Below, one piece after another: positions 25,001 through 37,000 of a DNA stretch of 64,000 bases; within the stretch, counting starts at the first letter, position 1, and the number at the start of each line of letters is the position of its first letter. Made by a program: the position numbers and the translations under genes. Below the pieces are notes generated by a model. That model was not told the DNA's origin. It worked only from the letters and a program-made list of their open reading frames with translations, and did no database searches. This DNA comes from Spisula solida (lineage: Eukaryota > Mollusca > Bivalvia > Venerida > Mactridae), in NCBI GenBank assembly GCA_947247005.1, contig OX365947.1:39698760-39762759 (forward strand). Reading direction: 5' to 3'.

Positions 25001-28000
25001 AAACGTGTGGTTAAGGTGTCTGTAGGAGTGATACTGACGTACATACAGTTGTTTATCAGGGCGCGCTGCTCCGTATGTGGCGTCAAAGTTGGCTTTTTTA
25101 GGCATACTGTCTTCTTCCGTTGGCCATTACAAACTTGTTTACCGTTTGACAATATCAAAATTTAGAGCAGAGATGGAGCAAATATCCTCATTATTTATCG
25201 TCGTTTATCTGTACATTTTGATGACAAATATTCAAATGGTGAGTTATTTATGAACTGTTGAACACGTCAATTTTGACGTGCTTCTTAGAGCAATACATGG
25301 GTTGTCTTGGCAATGATTTTCTTGCAAAGTATAAACTAAAATAATTTCATTTTTACACAGAAGACTCATGAATAGTTAATAAATACAGCTGTATACTTTT
25401 TAATGGTAAGCTTCTAATACTTTTTGAGTTATAGACACAGTTTCAAAACATTCCGGACAACCCTCGTACTGTAACACACAGACAATCCAAAGTCACACAC
25501 GGAACTGGCGGCTGTAAGAGTGAGAGTCAGACATAGAATGATCCACCCAAAACGGATTTTTCAAGCAAGCCATTATACTCACCCTGCAATGAATTACATA
25601 CTGCAGACTCTGAATTTTGTGCATAATTAACCATAAAGGGGAGGTAATTATCTCTGATAACTACACTTAAGACCAATTTCATAAGAAGACCAATTTTCAA
25701 GGTCCCAAGGGCAGACTAATTATTTTAGGTTTTACTTTAGTCTTCTTTGTGAATCTAATTGACAGCTTTTAGGATTGAACTGTTCACCTTTTTCAAAGTA
25801 GATACACTTGTAACCTGTGATTCTTATGAAGCAGTCCAAATTTGTAAATTATTGTGTTATTGCGAAGTTATTTTATTTACAGGAGAAAGGGAAATCATCA
25901 ATGAAACCAGTAGTTGTAAGTTCCCTACTTACTTGACATTGTGTCTTTGAATCTTCTGATTCCATTGGTTCTGCCCCCTCCATGGATGTGGGTGTTTCTT
26001 GCTTTGCACATGTTGGGTGGTTAGTAATAGTAATCCTCCTGGACAAAAAAAGTGTTATCCAAGCTTTCCTACAATGCATATTTATATATAGACAATTGAA
26101 TGGGTATCCTATGTATTCAAATCACAAAAGCACTGATAATGTATTATAGTCAATATTCTTTGGATCTCAGGTAAATTAGAGGGACAACCAAAAATATGTG
26201 AATTCCAGATTAGATCTATTGATGCTTGCTTATACAGACCTTCCACTTGGACGGGAGTTAGTTATGATCTGTAGAGGGACAATACCTCAGTAACTTTAAT
26301 GTAAACTTGATGTTTGGCTGCAAGTAGAGGGCATATAATTATGTTTCACTCCTCTTGTGATAATTGTTTGTTGTGTTTGAATTGTGAGTTGGTTTGCATG
26401 TTTTCCCTTAACTCCATACTGATTGTACAATGTATGTTAGATGTTAGTGAGTCTTGGCTCTTGTTACTAATAAAAATTAGTAAAGAAACTGTGGGTCTGA
26501 TTTATTGAGCAACGAATGTGCCCCCTCCGTAGCTCAGTGTTTAAAGCGTTTGTTGTCTAATCTGGCGACCTGCGTTCAAATACAGGTGGAGGCACTCATA
26601 TGCTTGCCATATTTCAGCAGAAAGCTGACTGGCAAATAAAGGCTATACTCTGTAGTTTTGAAGTATAACACATTGTCTGTTAGTGTTGTAAATCTATTGT
26701 GTTTAGTTTATATCACCATTTTAAGCTTGACCTGGCTCAGCAATTGTCATCATTCAGTGTTCTGTGTCTGCCTTAGTTAAACATTTCTCTAAATTTATCA
26801 AAGGTATGCTCAGTGATTGTCGTCACTCAGTCTCCTGTGTCTGCCTTAGTTAAACATTTCTCTAAACCTACGAAAGGTATGCTCAGTGATTGTCGTCACT
26901 CAGTGTTCTGGGTCTGCCTTAGTTAAACAATTCTCTAAACCTACGGAAGGTATCCATTTGAAACTTGGAATGATTGTTCATAATCAAAAGTGCAATCCAA
27001 CCATGTGATGTGTTTTTGTCAGAGTTATTTGCCCTTGTTTTGACTTATAACGTAGATGACCCAGATAAGTAAGGGTGCTTACAATTACGAGAAAGTTGAG
27101 CATTCGATCAGTACCATCTGGCCATGCTTTCTATATTTTCCCAGATTCCTGCATAAGGCAGCTTGTATTATAATATACCGGGTGATTTTCACACAGTGCA
27201 CATTTCATGAATTCACCAATGTTTCAGGTATCTCTAATCTGATTTTTGGGAAAATTTTCCATTTGCTGCATCAGCTTACAATAAATTTTAACATGTCATT
27301 GACAATTTCATTAAAAAATGAATTATTCCCTTTGGCCATGGCTGTTAGAATATTTCGGGAATTTCATATCCACATTAAAAATACTATATTTGATTTGTTG
27401 GATGATTGTTGTATTATTTATTCCTAAATTTTATTGTAGATGATATTTTCTCTCTAAGAGTTTAAACAAAGTTTCAACTGTTGAAAACTTATTGATAAGC
27501 CTAAGGCCTTAGTTCAGACTTTTATATCAATTCCTTGAGTTTGGTTATGTTGTGTTATATTGCATGTATTGTTATTTCTGCATTATACTTGGTTGACAGC
27601 TCCCTACACCAGAGGATCTTGCATTGATCTGTTATACAAGTGGAACCACAGGTAAATTTCATACCTTGATTCTCATGTTTAAATGTACATGCGTCCTGTG
27701 ATATGACTGTAAAATAATTAATATGTGTGTGAGATTATTTCTTAAAGATTGCAGATACAAACTTGTCGGACTATGAAATTGATTACCCACCATCAATTCA
27801 CCCCTGAAACACATGCCAATGTGTATTCTGTTATATGTGTTGAATCTCTGCAAAAATCCATGAAATTCAGTGTCCATGACATTGTATGTACATGTATATA
27901 TATAAATGATATTACAGTATGTTACTGAAGGGGACAATATCAATATGTTGTACCACATGCTGGATTTGTAAACCAATCATCCCTAGTTCAACACCTTGCT

Positions 28001-31000
28001 CCATCACTAACTTTACTAACAAGTCTTTCAGAGGAATATTTAAACAAAGTTCTTGTGTATGATGCTTTTTATCAGTATTTAAATAAACATGGTATATTAC
28101 TAGAACTTGGGCATGTTCTGTATCATGCACTATCATCTAATACTTTCTTCTGGGACATTGCCCATGCAGACAACTGATGGTACAGATAAATACAACTACA
28201 GCAGCTCACATTATTCAAGATATATTCGAGATTCAAATTTACATAATACATGATCATCATGGTTTTAACAGTTTCTGTTGTCTTTATTGTAGAAGAAGGA
28301 ATATGAGTTAGGCCAACTGTCCGAAGTACTTGATTGAATAATTGTTGAAAAACAATGAATTTAAACAAGTTGTTGAATTGTTAAAAACAGAGGCTCACAT
28401 GGAAGACACAGCTTCCCTGTCTGATTTATACTTTCTTTTTTGCCCAACTGTGGTGTCTCTTTCAATAGTCAGTCGTTATTATTATTGTTATTGTTGAATG
28501 TCTTATCCTACAGGTGATCCTAAAGGTGTAATGGTAACACATGGACAGATGGTTGCCAATGTTGCTGGTATAACTATAAACACCATGGTAAGTCTTGTTG
28601 TAGCTGCAAATATTATTCTGATTCTAACTTGTATGCATGAATACAATGTCATGTATATAACATGGTTCTTATGTAGAATATATCAACATTGCACAAGTAA
28701 CCTGTTCAAGTAACCAGGCCCCGATCTCCCGAAGCATCTCAAGTTGAAATCTCATCTAAAATTGAAATTTTGGTCAAATTTGAGTCTGAACTTGAGATAA
28801 ATATTGAGTTTGAGCTCTTTAAATTTTACTGTAATAAACTAAGAAAAATGTTTTCTGTTTTATGATCCAAATTTTGAGTCTAACGTCCCATGAAAATTAT
28901 CTAAATGGCACATGGCAATATTTGAGATGAGATTTATCTCAGATTGAGATGTTTTGGGAGATCGGCGCCTGTTCATCATAATTCCTTTAGATTTGAGTTT
29001 GTAGTACACTAACTCACTTAATGTATTTGTATAGAAAGCTTTAGTTAATTAAATATAGACATAAAGATCATTGTTAATTTATGCTAATTGAAGTAAAGAA
29101 TTTGCCTGGTTTTTTTCTAATTTCGAATTATTATGATAATTACCAATGCATATGATCAAACATTATCTTGCCTTGAGGTTTTCTTTATTTATGTTGTGTA
29201 ATTGCTTACAGATCCATACTGGAGGACCTATAGGTTACTTTAACGCCCATGTATTAAATTATGTCCTGGAGTAACGCAGGATTCCATGTATTTCCTTTAC
29301 TAACCTATACACAAAGTTGAGGCTTGCTGATAACAGGATGCTGTCCTGTTAGGTGTTGTTCTGATTACGGCATGTGTTGTGCTTGCAGAGCAGTCGCAGT
29401 GATCTAGAGCACTAGAGTAGTAACCCAGAGATTTTATTCCAGGTCATACCCTTCCATAAAACAATCACAACTATGTCCATTTTCCTCCTCATATGAGCAG
29501 TTGATGATTTCTAATGAAAGGATAAGTGAGTACTTATTAGGATACATTCAAGGAAAACTGGTATACCGAGCTTCGGCAGCAACGTATTTTTAACTGAAAA
29601 ATTGTTGAGAAATGGCATTAAATCCAAACAAATGCTTTTAGCAATTCAGGAAGATTGATAAAAATGATGTACATCTATCATACCTACCATTGGCACACAT
29701 GTATGAACGTGTTGGAGAACAAACTATATTAATGGAGGGAGGCCAGATTGGATTTTTCCGAGGTGATGTCAAACTTTTGCTTGAAGATATACAGACATTG
29801 AAGCCAACACTATTTTTCTCTGTTCCTCGTTTACTGAACCGAATATATGACAAGGTACTAGTATTATACAGTATTTATCAGTCTTGATCTAAATGTGCCT
29901 GAGAATTTTTATTTACCCGTAAAAAAATTCGGGGGGGGGGGGGTGGAGCATATAGTCGCCGCTTTGTATATTGCCTGCAATAATCATTAAATACTTTTAT
30001 CAAGGCTTGTCTGGGCCGTAACCAGATGCAAAAAAGCACTGAGACAAATATTTTCTAGGATCTATTTGAGGCATTTTTTTCTTCAAAAACATGCTTATTT
30101 TGGTTATTAATCAAATTTTCCTTGGCATGGCTACGGGCCTGCTAGCAAACTGTATTGTCCCTGCAGTTGTTCAAATGGCAGTTTAAGTTTAAACTTAGTC
30201 ATCTTATAATAATAATAATAAAGTGTTTTATAGGTAATATAAGAACACGTGTGTATAGCTGAACTACTATCTAATAACTGATTTACTACAGAGTGTGGCA
30301 GGTAGAGATAAGGCTAGTGGGCGGGGCTTATAAGTAATACATGCTGACCAATGTATACAGTAACATACACAACATCCCTGCAGTTGTTCAAATGGCAGTT
30401 TAAGTTTAAACTTAGTCATCTTATAATAATAATAATAATAAAGACTTTATTTAATGAGGCAACACTGTTGGCAAAGCCAGTCTTACCTGTGAGCCTCAAT
30501 ATATATGTACATACAATTTACAACAAATGTGAACAAATATAACATTTACAGAATATTTACATTAAATTTAACAGCAGTGCGTTAATTTAGCTACTAAAAC
30601 ATATCAAATGAAAATTACATCAATTGCTAAAAATGCTGAAAGACGACTTACATCAATAACTCTTGATTTCTGTTTCTAGGTTACTATGGTTACTAGTATT
30701 TTCTCTTGTCACAGATTGTGTAGGAAGGGTCAACAACCCCTAAGACTGGGCTCGAACTCACGACATTGAAGCAACAACTTTTAGACCATGAGTCATATGC
30801 TCCTCCCCATTGACCTTAGTGTCTCCCAAATATCCCTCACTAAATGGCTGTTTCAACTTGGTAGTTAAATATGTTTTGCCTTATTATTTGTTTACGTAAT
30901 GGCTGTATTTTCTGATGTATTACCACATGTATGTTCTGTGTTTGTTTAGGTTACGGCTGTAGTTTCTGATGTATTACCATATGTATGTTCTGTGTTTGTT

Positions 31001-34000
31001 TAGGTTATAGCTGGAGTTTCTGATGTATTACCACATGTATGTTCTGTGTTTGTTTAGATTATGGCTGGAGTTTCTGATGTATTACCATATGTATGTTCTG
31101 TGTTTGTTTAGATTATGGCTGGAGTTTCTGCCAGTACAATCAAGTCTACATTGTTCAAGTGGGCGATAGCTTCAAAAGAGAAAGAGTTACGAAAGTATGT
31201 TGAAGTATTAAGCTTGTTTTTATCATTCGTATATTGGTTTGTCTGAAACAAACATCCTCATACATCAGAGGTTAGTCAAGTTCCCAGACGAACGAAGAAT
31301 ACTCTGGTGAACGAGAATGGACACAAAGGACTTGGTACAAAAACCTGTAGCATCACACAATTGATTTTGTAAAGAAAAAGATGACATTTTGTTGTTGTTT
31401 ACAACTTGATGGTATACAGTTTAATAAGTCCTATACAAATCACCTAGGTCTATTTTGTACGATTTTGTTATTTTTAGCTCACCTGTCACAAAGTGACAGA
31501 GTGAGCTTTTGTGATCACTCTTCGTCCGTCGTCCGTCGTCCGTCCGTCGTCCGTCCGTCGTCCGTCCGTCCGTCAACAATTTGCTTGTGTAGACACTAGA
31601 GGTCACACTTTTGACTTAATCTTTATGAAACTTGGTCACAATGATCATCTTAACAAAATCTAGGTCAAGTTTGATATTGGGTCATCCGGGGTCAAAAACT
31701 AGGTCACAAGGTCAAATTATAGAAAAACCTTGTGTAGTCACTAGAGGTCACAATTTTGACTTAATCTTTATAAAACTTGGTCACAATGATCATCTCAACA
31801 AAATCTAGGTCAAGTTCGATATTGGGTCATCCGGGGTCAAAAACTAGGTCACAAGGTCGAATCATAGAAAAACGTTGTGTAGTCACTAGAGGTCACAATT
31901 TTGACCTAATCTTTATGAAACTTGGTCACAATGATCATCACAACAAAATCTAGGTCAAGTTCGATATTGGGTCATACGGGGTCAAAAACTAGGTCACAAG
32001 GTCAAATCATAGAAAAACCTTATGTAGACACTAGAGGTCACAATTTTGTCGTAATCTTTATGAAACTTGGTCACATTGATCATCTCAACAAAATCTAGGT
32101 CATGTTCGATATTGGGTCATCCGGGGTCAAAAACTAGGTTACAAGGTCAAATCATAGAAAAACCTTGTGTAGTCACTAGAGGTCACAATTTTGACTTAAT
32201 CTTTATGAAACTTGGTCACAATGATCATCTCAACGAAATCTAGATCAAGTTCGATATTGGGTCATCCGGGGTCAAAAACTAGGTCACAAGGTCAAATCAT
32301 AGAAAAACCTTGTACAGTCACTAGAGGTCACAATTTTGGCCTAATCCTTATGAAACTTGGTCAGAGTGATCATCTCAACAAAATCTAGGTCAAGTGCGAT
32401 ATTGCGTCATATGGGGCCAAGAACTAGGTCACTAGGTGAAATCACAGGTCTTGCATGTACTGCTATAACAGGTGAGCGACCTAGGGCCCTTTGGGCCCTC
32501 TTGTCTAGCCAACTGAGGTTATTACATGGATTCTGCCGAAATAAGAAAATAGCTCAGAATTCACAAATACATATACATCTAAATGTTTGGATTTATAAGA
32601 AGTCTACCCACAGGTAACTGTATCATTGATAAAGAGTAAAAAAATCTTTTATAAAATTTATGTTATCTTAGATATTATAAATTTTATAATATCATTTTTT
32701 TTGTTTCTTTACTCTTTATTAATGATAAAGTTACATGTGGGTCTACCTAGACATAGTCTGTCACTGTCAAGGGATAGGTCAAATGCTACTGCTTACTGAT
32801 GTTGACATTACTATCCAGCTGTATTAAACATAATTATATTTTGTATTTTCTCATGCAATGTTTATCATTTTGTAGTTTTGTCATTGGAAGAAACTCTATT
32901 TGGGACAAAATTGTCTTTAAGAAAGTTCAGGCACTGTTTGGTGGTCGTTTGGACATGATGTATACAGCGTCTGCTCCACTTGAACCAAAAGTTCTTGATT
33001 TCTTTAGATGTGCTCTTGGTTGTGTGGTAAGTGATTTACTGTAAAATCACATATTTACGTGGATATCAGATTTCGTGGATTTTAATAAAAATGCATTTTT
33101 TGGGGTTCTGAATTTGTGGATAACAGAAGACTAATGATAACCCCAAGTCCAAATTTGAGAAGCTGATCAATCATGGGGATTAGATTTCATGATCAAGTTA
33201 AACAACGAAATCAACGAAAATTCAACTCCCTCAAAAATAATTATTTTACAATAGTCAAGTATGAAACTATTAATTAACATTTTCCATAAATGGTAAGTCA
33301 AGATCATTTCAGGGTCATCTGGGGTAAAAAACTATGTGACTTATAATGTCAAATCTTAGGAAAGATTTCCAAACATATTAGATGTCACAATTTTGGTACT
33401 TTCGTCACATTATAATCTTCCATTGGTCCCTGCAACTCCAAACTTCAAAATATAATTATGCTGAATGGCCTCTTTCAGTAGATATGATCCCTTATATATA
33501 TTTGGGTTCACTGCATCACAGGTCAAGGTCACAAAGCTGTATTGATAAAATCTGCTTCTGCTTGATATGTTGATAACTGTAACAGCTGGTTTCATCAACT
33601 TAAAATTTGGTATGATGATTGGCCTCTTGTAGTATAGGTACATGTGCTTCATAATTGTTTGGGGACCGTCCATAGTGACTGATTGGTTGAAGCGTTCTGT
33701 TATATATTGTAGGTTCTGGAAGGGTATGGACAAACAGAAGGTGTTGCTGGTATGACATTTGCTGTACCTGGAGACTATGCTTCAGGTAAGTATGTTACAT
33801 GTCAAGTGGAGGGCAGTGGTCTAGAGGTAGGGCATGCAATTTGGGATCGATAGGTCCTGCATTGGATCCCCCTCTGCGCTTCTGCTTAATTTCTCTGAGC
33901 AAGAATAACCCACAAAGCTCTACTCAACCATAGTGTAAATTGGTACATGTTCGATACTCTTGGGCGTCATATCTTAATGTTGGCTGCATACAAACCAGGG

Positions 34001-37000
34001 AGACTCGAACACAGGTTTCTTAAGGTAGTCCACTGACTAGGGGAAGTTAAATGTCCAAGAGTGGCTGAACAGCTGAATTACTGATAGTGGCCCTTGAAAA
34101 CGGGTCACTTAACTTAGGTTATGTACAAAATCTGATAACTATTTTCTTGGTGAGTATATGATGGTGCTGCAAACATTTCCATCATGAATGAGTTCCCACA
34201 GTGTTATACTTTGTACAGTAAAGTTCTGCTAATAAAACCACTTCGGTTATTTTTAAATCATGCAGATTTTTGCAATTTTAAGACCCCAAAGTCTTAATTT
34301 TAGAACAAAGGTATGCTGTTATTAACTAAGATCAATTCACTATTAAGGCCTGCTTTTTTACTGGTCTGAATGTTTATAATATGTGACTTAAATAATTAGG
34401 GAAAAATTCAGTTTTATGCTTCATACTCAATAATTTTATTTCATATCTTAGCAACATACAATATGCAAAAATGCCATTTCTCATATCAACCCTTCATCGA
34501 AGTCAAATTTTGACCCAAAACACCAGCTGTTAGTCCTATCAAAAGGAGCTGCCCACAATTAACAAATTTACCCTTCTGCTGCTGTCCTTTAACATGAATG
34601 ATTGACTAAATATTTCCTAGTCAATAATGCAAGGATGACAATGAGCGCATCATCTTCAAACTTTATATGTTTGTTTGTCACCATCAGTATTGATTTTGAA
34701 GTCAGTAGGTCAAACATCAAGGTCACAATTACAACCACCTTTAACGTTAATGACTGACTGGCTGCCATGGCAGCATACATCTCTAGTATAAATCAATTTG
34801 TGTTATAAAATATCCCAAATAGGGGATCACAATATTTGTTACTTGTGTTACATTCATGATATGAGTACTAAAAAGCTATGTAAAGGAATTTAGTGTGACC
34901 AAATAGGTTCCAAATATTGAGATATAGAGTGGTTTAGCATTTTCCAATTTTGTTATCCACAAAAAATAAAGACATTATTGTTATTATTATTATTAGGTAT
35001 GGTTGGACCACCGATACCATGTTGCTATGTCAAACTGTTTGATGTTCCAGAATATGGATATTATGCTAAAAATAACAAAGGCGAGGTATGTTCACAACTT
35101 CTACTTAAATATGTTAAATCTGTATCTTGCTGTGGCTATTTTCTGATATTTACTGTATAAGGAAATATTATCACGACCCTGATCAAAAGTTAGCGATTTT
35201 TTTAACTTAAGACATATGGCATGCAGAAATTTCTGATAGCAATTGTATTATTTCTTAGTAGTATTCTTCACAGGCCAAAACGCCAGGTGTAAATTCTTAA
35301 ATTCTTGCATTTGGCTAACTTAACCACTTATTCTGCCATATTGCTAATATTTACCTCTGTTTTATGGAGATAAACAGGCCTAACATTGTTGCATGTAAAT
35401 CCTTCATTAGGGTACATATGTTATGAAAAATATTACGAAAGTATGAAAATCAGGTACTTTTAGTCACTTGACCATGAGCTAAACATAGAATTAGGTGTTT
35501 GTATTTTAAACACTATATTGACAGGTATGTGTACGGGGTACCAGTATCTCCGATGGTTACTATAAGAACCCACAGAAAACAGCTGAAACAATTGATAAAG
35601 ATGGTTGGTTGCATACAGGTGATATTGGACAATGGCTTCCAGTAAGGCTTTTCATCTCTTCTACTGTGAAATAATCCATTTTCGTTGGGCATTATAAAAA
35701 TATAGATTTGTGGTTTTGAAAAACATTGCAGAGAAAATCATCATTACATGTTTGGAAGGTCAATTATTAGTGGAGGATTAGGTTTCATTGTCGAGTTCAA
35801 CCATGAAATCAAAGAAAATTTAACCCCAATGAAAAATAATGATATTGCAGTATTATGTGTTTATCCAAGATCTGTTTATAGCCAGGCTAATGGACTACTG
35901 TTAATAGTTCTTCATAATAGATAAAAGATTGTCTAATTCAGCCACTGAGCCGAGGTGCTGTGCACTGTCAACAGGGATCGGACCAGGGGCCTCTTGATCC
36001 CAAATCACGAGCCCTACCTCTAGGCCACTGTGCACAAAGAGGTCAAGGTGACTAGAACCATTGGATGTCTGTTATCTGTCGGTCTTTCATTGTGCTATTA
36101 TGTGTTTATGATACCGGGACATATATTTCTGTCATATGTTAACAGGTACATTGTTTTCATGATTTCAGAATGGAACACTTAAAATCATTGATAGACATAA
36201 GAATATCTTCAAGTTATCACAGGTAAGGGCTAAATTAATGTTGTAAGTGCCTGGGGCGGTTTCGTAGTCATATCTTAGCTAAGATAAGACTTTTCCATAT
36301 AAAGTTGAAACTCGTTGTGTCAAAATCGGTTGTATCGACACTTCGGTTATGTCGACATACTTTCAAATTGCCTTTATGGTACTTATATTCTATCTTAAAT
36401 GTGATGGTTTAGTCGACATGCCTGTGTCGATACTCCGCTTAAACGAGGCTATGAACTCGATCTTGCGTAAACACTTGGTCTAATGTTTTGGTGATAACTG
36501 TAAGTCTGCTAGATTTGATATTTCACCATTTTAGTCGCATAGATGTATTAGTTCATGTTCAAACTGACGTAATAATGGCACTGACAGAAAGGCTCGAGGA
36601 TTTTGTCAGGATTGTTGACCTCTGTTGTGTCGACATTCGGATTATGTCATCATAATTTTGACGGTCCCAAAAATGTCGGCATAACAAATTTCGACTGTAT
36701 AGATGAGAGCATATACATTGAACCATTACCATTTGAATGCATAGAAAAAGTTATTTATGATAATTCTTGTTTATCTAACTTTGCTTGACTGTACTAGTTT
36801 TCTTAGGTAGCTCAAAATATCATAATTATGAAAAAGTCAAATTTTAGGTAAGATATGTTTTTGAAACGACCCCCTGTACCACAGGCTAAATACCAAAGGC
36901 CACAGTTCATGTGGTCATTGAATTTCAACAAGGTTTGGTTACAGAATCTGTCTTTGTTCCATACATGCCTGATCGGCCGCATCATGCGGGAGTCTCAAAC

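Noticed and set aside
30001..30150. Similarity to 55180-55330 (TTTGAGGC and poly-T blocks)
   Set aside because: Only short AT-rich blocks match by eye; too weak to call a repeat family without an alignment.
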